Shown here: positions 18,324 to 26,502 of the stretch, one piece after another
How positions within the stretch are numbered: position 1 is the first letter of the stretch
How the letters are laid out: every line of letters starts with the position of its first letter
Source: Thermomonas sp. HDW16
GTDB lineage: Bacteria > Pseudomonadota > Gammaproteobacteria > Xanthomonadales > Xanthomonadaceae
Direction of reading: 5' to 3'
Assembly (NCBI RefSeq): GCF_011302915.1
Contig: NZ_CP049872.1
Coordinates: 1,860,001-1,924,000 of the forward strand
Length of the DNA: 64,000 nucleotides
Made by a program: the position numbers and the translations under genes
The notes under the pieces: model-generated
Seen by the model: the letters and a program-made list of their open reading frames with translations, nothing else
Told to the model about the DNA's origin: nothing
The model's database searches: none

Positions 18324-19468
18324 CCGGTCTTGCGCGCCTTCCACAGCGCCAGCAATTCGGCTTCCTTCTCGCGGGTGATGCCGGCGCGCGGCTTGGCCTG
18401 GCGCTCGGCCGGTAGTGCGTGGAACCACGCGAGCAGGTCGGCCACCGTGGTCGCCAATGGACGCAGGGTCATGCCAGCCGCCAACGCACGCGCATTGCTC
18501 ACCGTGCCGTAGCCCGCATACGGATTGTCCGCGCGCGGTACCCAGATCGGCAGCTCGACCTTCTGCTCGTCCACGAATTGCGGCGAGACATGAGTCAGCT
18601 GCACGCCATTCGCGGTGACCGCCTGGCAGCCGTAGATCATCGCGTCGGTGGTCAGCGTGTAATCCGGGCCGACTGCGTTGAAGGTGCCGTACGTCTTGGC
18701 TTCGGCGAGGCGGATCATCCATTCGCCAAGGTCACGGCCATCGATGACCTGGATCGGATCCTGGCCATCGCCCGGCACCAGCATTTCGCCACCTTGCGCG
18801 ACACGCAACGGCCAATAGGTGAAACGGTCGGTCTCGTCACGCGGGCCGACGATGTAGCCCGGCCGCACGATCGTGCTGCGTTCGCCGTAGTGCTTGCGCA
18901 CCTCGGCTTCGCTCAGCGCCTTCAGCGGGCCGTACAGGTTCTCGATGTCGGCCATCAGGTTGGCCTGCGTTTCCGCCATCGCATCCTTGCCCTTGTACAC
19001 GGCCAGCGGCGAGTTCTCGTCGATGCCGTGCTTGCTGCCATCGGCATAGACCGAGATCGTCGAGATGAACAGGTACTGGCCGACGTTGCCCTTCAGTACC
19101 TTCGCTGCATCGCGCACCCAGAACGGCAGGCTGGTCGGGTTGTCGATGCAGACATCCCACTTGCGCCCCTGCAACGACTTCAGGTCGCCGGTATTGCGGT
19201 CGCCATGGAGTTGTTCCACCTCGCCGGGCCATTCCGGCGACGGTCGCTTGCCGCGGTTGAACAAGGTCACCTTGTGTCCGCGCGCCAGTGCGTAATTGAC
19301 CTGGAACGGGCCGGTGAAGCCGGTGCCGCCGAGGATCAGGATATTCAGCGGTTTGGCTGCCTTGCCGACTGCAGCCGGCGTTGCCCCGGCAGCGGCGATG
19401 GACGGCAGCGCAGCGGCGGCAGTCGCCAGTGCGCCGAGCTTGAGCAGGTCGCGGCGGGTGGTGTGCAT
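18320..19468 (-). CDS. NAD-dependent epimerase/dehydratase, Tat-exported
   Basis: 382 residues. It starts with a twin-arginine signal (TRRDLLKLGA, then a hydrophobic Ala-rich stretch to about 28), so a folded, cofactor-loaded protein is probably exported. The extended SDR Rossmann motif is ILGGTGFTG near residue 45. The central strand LFISTISVYAD supplies the Ser/Tyr region; the usual YxxxK is not obvious, so catalysis may differ from classical sugar epimerases. Substrate unknown. The Tat signal is unusual for this fold but seen in related exported members. Confidence 0.82.
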   Translation of the reverse strand: MHTTRRDLLKLGALATAAAALPSIAAAGATPAAVGKAAKPLNILILGGTGFTGPFQVNYALARGHKVTLFNRGKRPSPEWPGEVEQLHGDRNTGDLKSLQGRKWDVCIDNPTSLPFWVRDAAKVLKGNVGQYLFISTISVYADGSKHGIDENSPLAVYKGKDAMAETQANLMADIENLYGPLKALSEAEVRKHYGERSTIVRPGYIVGPRDETDRFTYWPLRVAQGGEMLVPGDGQDPIQVIDGRDLGEWMIRLAEAKTYGTFNAVGPDYTLTTDAMIYGCQAVTANGVQLTHVSPQFVDEQKVELPIWVPRADNPYAGYGTVSNARALAAGMTLRPLATTVADLLAWFHALPAERQAKPRAGITREKEAELLALWKARKTG

Positions 19469-19564
19469 GCGGATCCCCGATGATGGTCGTGGCCCACTCT
19501 GCCAGTGCCCAGTTAACGGCGCGTATGTCGGAAGTCGGGGGCACTCACGTCAGGGGTGGCGATT

Positions 19565-19599
19565 TCTAGACAAATTTTTCTAGACAATCTGTTCTACAA
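19565..19599 (+). promoter_or_regulatory. Candidate BlaI-type operator/promoter
   Basis: Two copies of TCTAGACAA at 19565-19573 and 19579-19587, spaced 14 nt start to start, and a partial third (TCTACAA, 19593-19599) lie just upstream of the BlaI-like gene. TCTAGA is itself palindromic. The region is AT-rich in a GC-rich setting. Repeats at this place suit autoregulation by the BlaI-like repressor, but the site is not the classical TACA/TGTA operator. Confidence 0.5.
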
Positions 19600-19626
19600 G
19601 GCGTAGCGTGCATCGCACAGACCTTG

Positions 19627-20028
19627 ATGGACGCCCCGATGCGTACAGGCAAACGCCTTCCCAAGCCCACCCCGGCGGAACTGGAACTGCTGCGCACGCT
19701 GTGGCGGCTGGGCCCGTCATCGGTCAAGCAGGTGCACGAAGCGCAGCAGGCGGAACGCCCGGAATTGGGTTACGCCAACGTGCTGCGGCTGATGCAGATC
19801 ATGCACGGCAAGGGCCTGCTCAAGCGCGACGAAAGCCAGCGCTCGCATGTCTACGCCGCCGCGCAGCAGCAAGGCTCGATGCAGACCAAACTGCTCGACG
19901 ACTTCATCCACAAGGCCTTCTCCGGTTCCGGCAAGGAGCTGGTGCTGGCCGCCCTGCGCGGCGGCAGCGTCAGCGATGCCGAACGCGAGGAAATCCAGCG
20001 CTTCCTGGAGGACACCCGCAATGACTGA
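19627..20028 (+). CDS. BlaI/MecI/CopY-family transcriptional repressor
   Basis: 133-residue winged-helix repressor. The N-terminal half has the BlaI pattern (PTPAELELLRTLWRLGP...VKQVHEA...YANVLRLMQIMHGKGLLKR). The C-terminal half (FIHKAFSGSGKELVLAAL) is the dimerisation region. It overlaps the M56 gene by 8 nt, the standard blaI-blaR1 arrangement in which the membrane protease inactivates the repressor on a signal. Start: ATG 19627; a second ATG at 19639 is possible. No strong RBS is visible. Confidence 0.9.
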   Translation: MDAPMRTGKRLPKPTPAELELLRTLWRLGPSSVKQVHEAQQAERPELGYANVLRLMQIMHGKGLLKRDESQRSHVYAAAQQQGSMQTKLLDDFIHKAFSGSGKELVLAALRGGSVSDAEREEIQRFLEDTRND

Positions 20029-21976
20029 TGCGATTGCTTCGATGATCCCGTTATTGGCGACGGTGCTGCTGCACTTCCTCTGGCAAGGCGCGTTGATCGG
20101 CGTGCTGGCCTGGATGCTCTTGTCGCTGCTGCATGCGGCGCGTCCGCAGGCGCGGTACGCGGTGGCCTGCGGCGCCCTGCTCGCCTGCGTGCTGCTGCCG
20201 GCGCTCACCTTCGCGAAGCTGGCCTTCGCTGGCGCGAGCAGCAGCGCCGCAGTCGTCTTGCCCGAAACCGGCGCCATTACCGCGCGCATGGTCGAAGTCT
20301 CGATGCTGTCCACGCTGTCTGCGCCCGGCAATCCGGCATTGCAGTGGATCGTGGCCCTGTGGGCTGCAGGCGTCGGCACGTTGGCACTGCGCATGGCCTG
20401 CGGCCTGTGGTGGGTGCGCGGCATGCGCAGCAGCCCGCCCTGTGGCGATGCCCAACGCTGGCAAGCCTGCGTCGACCAGCTCGCACTGTCTTTCGGCATC
20501 CGTCGTCAGGTGGCCGTGCGCTTGATCGAAAACGGCGACAGCCCGCTGTCGGTCGGCTGGTTGAAGCCGATGGTCTTGCTGCCCGCCGCCATCGCCGCGC
20601 GCATGCCGGAACCGTTGCTTGAAGCGCTGATCGCCCACGAGCTCGCGCATATCCGCCGCCACGACTACCTCGTCAACCTGTTGCAGGGCGTGGTCGAAGC
20701 CCTGCTGTTCTACCACCCGGTGGTCTGGTGGTTGTCGTACCGCATCCGCATCGAACGCGAACAGGTCGCCGACGACCTGGCCGCCAAACAACTCGGCGAT
20801 CCGCGTCGCCTCGCCATCGCCCTGTCCGAACTCGACCGCTTCGCGATTGCCGTCGCCGGCACGCGGTCGCCCGTCCCGCATACCGCACTCGCGCAAGCCG
20901 CGCATGGAGGTCAGCTCATGTCCCGCATCAGGCAACTCCTTCGTCCCGAACACCGCATCGTCGGCGGCACCCTGCTGCTGCCGGCGATCGGCATCGTCGC
21001 CCTCGGCATCGCCTTCCAGGCCTATGCCAAGCTCGGATCCAATCCACCGCAAGCCAATCGCACGTGGGTCACGAAGGACGTGCCACCCCCGCCACCACCA
21101 CCGAGCACGCCGCGCATGCCGCCGGCGCCGCCCGCGCCACCGGCTCCGCCTGCACCATCTGCTGCGCCAATCGCGCCGCCACCACCGCCACCTCCGCCGC
21201 CGCCGCCATCGCATGCAAGAGTTTCGATGCACGACGGCGGCAACCACGACGGTTATGCACTGGTGCGCAAGGGCCGCGATGGTTACATGATGTCCGGCAG
21301 CACCGACGACATCCGCGACATCGAGGCAGCAAAGCGGAGTATCGACGGTGACTTCCTCTGGTTCCGTCGCGATGGCAAGGCTTACCTGCTGCGCGATGCC
21401 GCCACCCTGGCCCGCGTCGAGCAAGCCTGGGCCCCGCTGAAGCCACACGAAGCCCGCATGCAGGAATTGCAGGCGCAGATGGAACCGCATCAGCGCAAAC
21501 TGGATGCGCTCGGCAAGCGCATGGACACCCTGCATGCGAAATTCGAGCAGACGCCGGAAATGAAACAGGCGGAACGCTCCCTCGAGGCATTGGCCGGACA
21601 GCAGCGCGACCTCGCCGCGCAGCAGCTCGCGCTTGCCAGCAAGCAGATGCGCGCAAGCGACGCACAACGCGATGAACTGTCTCGCAAGATGGAACAACTC
21701 GGTGCGCAGCAAGAAGCATTGAGCGCACAGATGACACGGCATTCCGCCGTATTCACCGCCCAGCAGGACCGCCTGCAGGTCGAGAGCGCGAAGATGGAAG
21801 CGCTTGGCAGCGCAATGGAAGCGGCAAGCCAGCCGATGGAAGCGATCGGCCAGCAGATGGAAGCGGCGGGCAAGCAGATCGAGCAGCAGGCCGCCATCGC
21901 CGAAAAGAAGACGCGTTCGCTGATCGATGAAGCCGTGCAGCAGGGCCTGGCGCAGCCGGCACCGGTACGACGCTGA
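20021..21976 (+). CDS. BlaR1-like M56 membrane metalloprotease with atypical C-terminus
   Basis: 651 residues. The N-terminal part has four membrane helices and the gluzincin motif HELAH at 206-210 in a cytoplasmic loop. Unlike BlaR1/MecR1 there is no penicillin-binding sensor domain. After a helix at about 320-340 come a Pro/Ala-rich linker (roughly 353-400, with runs of 7 and 11 Pro), a small globular segment of about 60 residues, and a long Gln/Met/Ala-rich coiled coil to the end. The signal sensed is therefore probably not a beta-lactam. Coupled to the BlaI-like gene. Confidence 0.88.
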   Translation: MTDAIASMIPLLATVLLHFLWQGALIGVLAWMLLSLLHAARPQARYAVACGALLACVLLPALTFAKLAFAGASSSAAVVLPETGAITARMVEVSMLSTLSAPGNPALQWIVALWAAGVGTLALRMACGLWWVRGMRSSPPCGDAQRWQACVDQLALSFGIRRQVAVRLIENGDSPLSVGWLKPMVLLPAAIAARMPEPLLEALIAHELAHIRRHDYLVNLLQGVVEALLFYHPVVWWLSYRIRIEREQVADDLAAKQLGDPRRLAIALSELDRFAIAVAGTRSPVPHTALAQAAHGGQLMSRIRQLLRPEHRIVGGTLLLPAIGIVALGIAFQAYAKLGSNPPQANRTWVTKDVPPPPPPPSTPRMPPAPPAPPAPPAPSAAPIAPPPPPPPPPPPSHARVSMHDGGNHDGYALVRKGRDGYMMSGSTDDIRDIEAAKRSIDGDFLWFRRDGKAYLLRDAATLARVEQAWAPLKPHEARMQELQAQMEPHQRKLDALGKRMDTLHAKFEQTPEMKQAERSLEALAGQQRDLAAQQLALASKQMRASDAQRDELSRKMEQLGAQQEALSAQMTRHSAVFTAQQDRLQVESAKMEALGSAMEAASQPMEAIGQQMEAAGKQIEQQAAIAEKKTRSLIDEAVQQGLAQPAPVRR

Positions 21977-22000
21977 CGAGGACCGGCATGGATGCAATGC

Positions 22001-22025
22001 AAAGGGGCGCAGATCGCGCCCCTTT
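22001..22025. terminator. Bidirectional terminator between convergent genes
   Basis: Perfect 10-bp inverted repeat AAAGGGGCGC / GCGCCCCTTT around a 5-nt loop, 24 nt past the M56 stop and 24 nt before the stop of the convergent YciI-like gene. The A/T ends give short U-runs in both directions. Confidence 0.75.
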
Positions 22026-22049
22026 CGCTTCATGCGGCAACACGACGAC

Positions 22050-22532
22050 TCAGAACGACGACTTTGCCACCTTGTCGTGCAGTTCGCCCACCAGCATGTT
22101 CGCCGCCGAGCCGTACCACGCGTGGTATTCGGCCACCATCTCGCCCTTGACGATCACCGGATCGGTGGCGACCAACGCCTTGGCCTGATCGATATCGTCC
22201 ACCGCGAACACGAACAACCCGCGCCAATCGCCACCCTTGTCCATGAACGGGCCGGCCAGCGCCAGCTTGCCCTCCTTCGCCAGCCGCTGGATGTTGGCCA
22301 TGTGGCCGGCGAACATCGCCTTGCGCTCTTCGGCATCGTCCACCCGGGTCGGCCCGGTCTTGAGGATGACCAGCACATAACGACGCATGCCGTAGTCGTC
22401 CGCGCCGGTTTTCTTCGCAAGCTCGGCATCGAACACAGGCTTGGCGGGCGTTACCGCCGCATCCTGCGCAGCGGCAAACGGCGAAGCGGAAGCCAATAGC
22501 AAAGCGAGCGCGGTGGCAGCGAGGATGTTCAT
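22050..22532 (-). CDS. YciI-like (YCII superfamily) protein with signal peptide
   Basis: 160 residues. A signal peptide (1-22, ending AAAQ) is followed by a YCII-like ferredoxin-fold domain: YVLVILKTGP, GHMANIQRLAKEGKLALAGPF, then WRGLFVFAVDDIDQAKALVATDP. The His-containing GHMANI stretch and the GPF turn match the family's putative active-site region. The exact reaction is not known. Export is less common for this family. Confidence 0.82.
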   Translation of the reverse strand: MNILAATALALLLASASPFAAAQDAAVTPAKPVFDAELAKKTGADDYGMRRYVLVILKTGPTRVDDAEERKAMFAGHMANIQRLAKEGKLALAGPFMDKGGDWRGLFVFAVDDIDQAKALVATDPVIVKGEMVAEYHAWYGSAANMLVGELHDKVAKSSF

Positions 22533-22592
22533 ACAGGGATCCTTGCGTTTCGATGCGGATAGCGTACGCCGGAACCTTTGTTACGCGTACCG

Positions 22593-22829
22593 TCACGCAT
22601 CGTCGGCAAGCTCAAGATCGTCATCGGCATGGTCGTAGCCAAGCAAATCGCCCGGCGCGCACTGCAGCACTGCGCACAGCTTGGCCAAGGTGCGGAAACG
22701 GATGCCCTTGACCTTGCCGCTGCGGAAAAGCGACAGCTGGGTCTCGCTGATGCCGACCGTGGCTGCCAACTCGCGCGCCTTCATGCCGCGCCGGGCCAAC
22801 ATCTCGTCCAGTGTCACCCGGATCGGCAT
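22593..22829 (-). CDS. XRE/Cro-type DNA-binding regulator (YozG-like)
   Basis: 78 residues, a single helix-turn-helix domain (MKARELAATVGISETQLSLF... with CAPGDLLGY). This compact type is usually encoded next to a DUF2975 membrane protein, as here: its ATG overlaps the DUF2975 stop by one base (TGATG). It probably binds the inverted repeat in the divergent promoter region at 23341-23393 and controls both its own operon and the ABC transporter; that part is inference. Confidence 0.88.
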   Translation of the reverse strand: MPIRVTLDEMLARRGMKARELAATVGISETQLSLFRSGKVKGIRFRTLAKLCAVLQCAPGDLLGYDHADDDLELADDA

Positions 22830-23320
22830 CAGAGGATCTCGTCCAGTTCGGCCTGCAGCGCCCGCGCCTGGTCGACCAGATGCGCCAGCAGCACCAGCGC
22901 GGCGCCAACGACACCCAGCACGATGCCGGACAGGTCGAAATACGCATAGCTGCCATGTCCGCCCACGATCCAGCGCGACAGGTTGGTGACCGCGAATACG
23001 TTGAGCAGCGCCCCGGCCAGCACGCCGATGCCGATCTGGCGCATTGCGCGAGCAACGGTCGGTTGGAACAGGCGGCCTGCGGCAAGGTCGCCCAATGCGC
23101 GTTGCACCGCCCACAACGCCCACAGATAGCCAAGCCCAGGCAGGAAGCCCACCACCGACAGCAGCACCCGCGTGTCCCGGGCCGACGGCATGTCCGCCGC
23201 CGCCTGCCATGGCAGGCCGATCATGCCCAGTGCCAGCAGCAGGAACAGGCCGGCGAAGACCACCAACGTGGCGATACGCAGCAGGCGGCACTGGTTGCGG
23301 AAACGGCCTGGAATCGTCAT
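22829..23320 (-). CDS. DUF2975 membrane protein
   Basis: 163 residues with four predicted membrane helices (about 14-36, 51-71, 93-112 and 129-152) and an RLFQPTVARAMRQIG amphipathic loop typical of DUF2975. It is the first gene of a two-gene operon with the XRE regulator. Function unknown; such pairs are thought to link a membrane signal to transcription. Divergent from an ABC transporter operon. Confidence 0.85.
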   Translation of the reverse strand: MTIPGRFRNQCRLLRIATLVVFAGLFLLLALGMIGLPWQAAADMPSARDTRVLLSVVGFLPGLGYLWALWAVQRALGDLAAGRLFQPTVARAMRQIGIGVLAGALLNVFAVTNLSRWIVGGHGSYAYFDLSGIVLGVVGAALVLLAHLVDQARALQAELDEIL

Positions 23321-23340
23321 ACGGAGTTCCCGAAGTGGAA

Positions 23341-23393
23341 TTTAAGTTTGACTTAAAGTTTTTGCTGTCTTATAACTTTATCCCAGACTTAAA
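23341..23393 (+). promoter_or_regulatory. Divergent promoter/operator: sigma-70 promoter under an inverted repeat
   Basis: A perfect inverted repeat TTTAAGT-TTG-ACTTAAA lies at 23341-23357, and a third half-site ACTTAAA at 23387-23393. A good sigma-70 promoter for the rightward ABC genes overlaps it: TTGACT at 23348-23353, 17 nt, TATAAC at 23371-23376. The repeat covers the -35 box, so a bound regulator (best candidate the adjacent XRE protein) would block it. The region is strikingly AT-rich. Confidence 0.75.
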
Positions 23394-23411
23394 TTTTCAG
23401 GAAGCGGCAAC

Positions 23412-24344
23412 ATGCTACCCGCCATCGAAACCCAGGGCCTGAGCCGCCGCTTCGGCCAGCACGTGGCCGTCGACGCGATCTCCATGACCGTGCCGGAGCG
23501 CAGCATCTACGGCTTCCTCGGCCGCAATGGTGCGGGCAAGACCACCACCATCAAGCTGTTGCTGGGATTGCTGCAGCCCGATGCCGGGCAGGCGCGAATC
23601 GCCGGCACCGACCTCACTTCCGATCGCCTCGGCGCGGCACGTAAGGTTGGTGCGCTGCTGGAGGCGCAGGGCTTCTACCCGCAGCTCAGCGGCCACGAGA
23701 ACCTCGATCTCAGCCGCCGCCTGCTGGGCCTGCCGAAGTCCGAAATCGAGCGCGTGCTGGAGGTTGCGGAGATGACCGCACATGGGCGCCGTCGCGTCGC
23801 CGATTATTCCTTGGGCATGCGCCAGCGGCTGGGATTGGCACGCGCCATGCTCGGCGCACCGCCGGTGCTGATCCTGGACGAACCGACCAATGGGCTGGAT
23901 CCGGAGGGTATCGCCGACATGCGCGGCTTCCTGCGCGATCTGCCCGCACGCAGCGGCGCGACCGTGCTGCTCTCCAGCCACCTGCTAGGCGAAATCGAAC
24001 AGGTTGCGACCCATATCGGCATCCTCAGCCATGGCCGCCTGGTGCTGGAAGGTGCACTGGCCGACCTGAAGGCCGGGATGGCAAACGAAGTCGCGATCGA
24101 AACCGATATGCCCGAACGCGCCGCCCTGATCGCGCGCGAGCACGGGTTCGATGTCGAACAGACCCACGATGCGTTGGTCGCACGCTTCGCACCACGGGAA
24201 GACGCACGCAGTGCGACCGCCGCCCTCAATCGCGTGCTGTGCGTGGCCGGCATCCGCATCCATGCTCTCGCCCCGCGCCAGCGCACGCTGGAAATCCTCT
24301 ACCGCAATGCCGCCCGTGCCGCCGAGCCTGCGGCGCTGGCCTGA
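23412..24344 (+). CDS. ABC transporter ATP-binding protein
   Basis: 310-residue ATPase of the CcmA/BcrA type. Walker A GRNGAGKTT near residue 37, Q-loop EAQGFYP, signature YSLGMRQRLG, Walker B VLILDEPTNGLDPEG and the switch His in SSHLLGE. The ~80-residue C-terminal extension is typical for exporters of lipids, antibiotics or small peptides. The stop overlaps the permease ATG (TGATG). The RBS is in the AT-rich region just upstream (CAGGAAG). Confidence 0.93.
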   Translation: MLPAIETQGLSRRFGQHVAVDAISMTVPERSIYGFLGRNGAGKTTTIKLLLGLLQPDAGQARIAGTDLTSDRLGAARKVGALLEAQGFYPQLSGHENLDLSRRLLGLPKSEIERVLEVAEMTAHGRRRVADYSLGMRQRLGLARAMLGAPPVLILDEPTNGLDPEGIADMRGFLRDLPARSGATVLLSSHLLGEIEQVATHIGILSHGRLVLEGALADLKAGMANEVAIETDMPERAALIAREHGFDVEQTHDALVARFAPREDARSATAALNRVLCVAGIRIHALAPRQRTLEILYRNAARAAEPAALA

Positions 24345-25114
24345 TGACCGGAACCACGCCCATGCCACATGCCGCCCCTGCCCGCTTCGCCACGGCGCTT
24401 GCCGTCGAGGCCTACAAGCTGCGCCGTTCGCTGGCCCTGCTGCTGGCTGCGGTCGCACCGCTGCTGATCGCGGTGTTCGTGTTCTTCAACCTGATGCGGT
24501 TTGAAAAGGCGACTCCCTGGACGATGACGTTGTATTCCTCCGCCGCGATCTGGGCATTCTTCATGCTGCCGATGAGCGTGACCGCGTTGACTGCACTGGT
24601 CGCGCATACCGAACACGGCCCGCGCACCTGGGATCACCTGCGGGCATTGCCGCTGCCACGCTGGCACCTGTACGCGGCGAAGGCGGCCTGCGTGCTCGGC
24701 CTGGTTGCGGCGATGAGCCTGCTGCTTGCCATGCTCACCATATTCGTCGTTGAACTCGCAGGCTGGCTGAAGCCGGCTGTCGCTGCTGGCGGTACGCCGG
24801 ACATCGCCGGTTATCTCGCACTGCTCGGCCGCATCTTCCTCGCAGCATGGCTGTTGGTCGCTGTGCAGTTGTGGATCGCGCTGCGTTACGCCAGCTTCGT
24901 GCCGGCGCTGGCGGTCGGCATCGGCGGCACGTTCTTCGCGGTGGTCGCAACCACGGCGAAAATCGGCGCATTCCTGCCTTGGCAAATCCCGGTCAACCAG
25001 CTGGCCACCGATCCGGCGCGCGCGCAGCTCGCACTGACGCTTGGCGGCATCGGTGGGTGCATCGTATTCGCGGCGATGCTGTGGCAGCTGAGTCGACGCG
25101 AAGTGCTGGATTGA
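24344..25114 (+). CDS. ABC-2 type permease
   Basis: 256 residues with six hydrophobic segments (about 24-45, 63-84, 108-135, 150-178, 185-204 and 222-242), the layout of ABC-2/lantibiotic-immunity-type permeases. Works with the ATPase encoded just before it (1-nt overlap). Substrate unknown; efflux of a toxic peptide or lipid is plausible. The start MTGTTPMPH at 24344 is fixed by the coupling. Confidence 0.88.
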   Translation: MTGTTPMPHAAPARFATALAVEAYKLRRSLALLLAAVAPLLIAVFVFFNLMRFEKATPWTMTLYSSAAIWAFFMLPMSVTALTALVAHTEHGPRTWDHLRALPLPRWHLYAAKAACVLGLVAAMSLLLAMLTIFVVELAGWLKPAVAAGGTPDIAGYLALLGRIFLAAWLLVAVQLWIALRYASFVPALAVGIGGTFFAVVATTAKIGAFLPWQIPVNQLATDPARAQLALTLGGIGGCIVFAAMLWQLSRREVLD

Positions 25115-25126
25115 GGCGCAGCACGC

Positions 25127-25471
25127 TCACACCACCGCCGTCACCACGATCTCCACCTTCCACACGGGATTGGCCAGGCGCGCTTCGACGGTCGCGCGGG
25201 CTGGCGCTTCGCCGGGGACGACCCAGGCATCCCAGGCGCGGTTCATCCCGGCGAAATCGGCGATATCGGCCAGGAAAATCTGCGCGCGCAGGATCCGTGT
25301 CTTGCTGCTGCCGCATTTGGCCAGCAGGTCGTCGATCTCGGCGAGTACTTCGCGGGTCTGGGTTTCGATATCGGCATCTGGCGTGAGCGGGATCTGGCCC
25401 GCGAGATAGGCGATCCCATTGTGGATGCAGGCCTCGGACATCCGCGGGCCTGCGTCGATGCGCTCGATCAT
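25127..25471 (-). CDS. RidA family protein
   Basis: 114 residues, the RidA/YjgF trimer-forming fold. Family features: AYLAGQIPLTPDADIETQTREVLAEIDDLL and the C-terminal VEARLANPVWKVEIVVTAVV. Canonical RidA hydrolyses reactive enamine/imine intermediates from PLP enzymes; the key Arg is in the ARATVEARLA segment (usually R-V-E/RxxVEV), so this may be a Rid1-7 subgroup with another substrate. It lies downstream of the M14 peptidase gene on the same strand. Confidence 0.85.
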   Translation of the reverse strand: MIERIDAGPRMSEACIHNGIAYLAGQIPLTPDADIETQTREVLAEIDDLLAKCGSSKTRILRAQIFLADIADFAGMNRAWDAWVVPGEAPARATVEARLANPVWKVEIVVTAVV

Positions 25472-25506
25472 GTGATGGACTCCATTTCCAGTGGCAACCA
25501 GCGGGT

Positions 25507-26430
25507 TCAGCCTTGCGCCAGCGCGAAATCGATCCCGGCGCGCACCGCTGCCGCCTGCGCATCGTTGCATTGTTGCGGCGTGGCACGCGGACTGTCGGGA
25601 TAGACTTCGGTCGTGGTGGTGTAGCGCGCATCGGTGATGCCGGCGCACAGGCCCAATGCACGGTAGTCGTATTCGATCACGCCCGGCGCCGTCACTTCCG
25701 AGCCGATGATGGTGCCATCGGGATCCGCCGGCGCGATATGCGTCACCTTCGCCACTTCGGCATTCACCGCCTGCTGGAATGCAGGTTGCGGATTCCTGGC
25801 ATCCGCGCACAGGTAGAACCCATCGGGAATCGTGCCCGGTTCGTAGTCCTTGCCATCGCGCGCGGCCAGCGCCGGGCGGAATTCGGATTCGTCGCTGTCG
25901 GTGGTTTCGTGCAGGTCGATATGCACGATGAAGCGGCCGAGCAACGGCTCCACCAGTGCCATCAACGCGGCCGATTCACCGGCAGGACTGCCAGCAGTGA
26001 AGTTCCGGTTCGGATCCAGAGCCTGCGGGTTCCAGCGATTGATGCGCTCGTAGGCCCACGGGCTGACGCAAGGCGCGACCAGCAGGTTCACCCTGCCCGC
26101 GTATTCAGCCGCGTGGCGCTCGACGAACTGCAACGCACCGTGCACGCCGCTGGTCTCGTAGCCGTGCACGCCACCGGTCACCAGCACCACCGGCAATGCA
26201 TCGTCCCAGTCGCGATTGCGGATCGCGAACAGCGGATAGCGGCCATCCGCCGCGTAATCGAGCTCGCCGTATTGCGTGACATCGAAACGCTCGCGCAAAC
26301 CATAGATCCTGGCGACCACCTCATCCGCATAACTGCGCAACTTGCATTGGGTGGCGCGCCATTCGGCTTTCTCGGCATCGCCCCAAGGCTGGCCGGGGGT
26401 GCCGATCGGATAGGGATTTGCTGCGTTCAT
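25507..26430 (-). CDS. M14-family metallocarboxypeptidase/deacylase
   Basis: 307 residues of the succinylglutamate desuccinylase/carboxypeptidase superfamily. Zinc ligands HGYE (GGVHGYETS near residue 90) and the later His in HIDLHETTD; the substrate-binding NRNF follows PQALDP. No signal peptide, so it acts in the cytoplasm on a small amide or peptide. The start MNAANPY at 26430 was chosen over upstream in-frame codons that are not conserved-looking. Ends 35 nt before the ridA-like gene, likely one transcript. Confidence 0.85.
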   Translation of the reverse strand: MNAANPYPIGTPGQPWGDAEKAEWRATQCKLRSYADEVVARIYGLRERFDVTQYGELDYAADGRYPLFAIRNRDWDDALPVVLVTGGVHGYETSGVHGALQFVERHAAEYAGRVNLLVAPCVSPWAYERINRWNPQALDPNRNFTAGSPAGESAALMALVEPLLGRFIVHIDLHETTDSDESEFRPALAARDGKDYEPGTIPDGFYLCADARNPQPAFQQAVNAEVAKVTHIAPADPDGTIIGSEVTAPGVIEYDYRALGLCAGITDARYTTTTEVYPDSPRATPQQCNDAQAAAVRAGIDFALAQG

Positions 26431-26502
26431 CGCGTGATCCTTGTTGCGGTTCCCGGCATTTTCGCATGGTCGAACATGCATCGATGCGCGGATAATCCGC
26501 GG

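Noticed and set aside
20051..22033. 660-codon frame on the - strand opposite the M56 gene
   Set aside because: Antisense shadow; no domain, and it would cross a clear bidirectional terminator.
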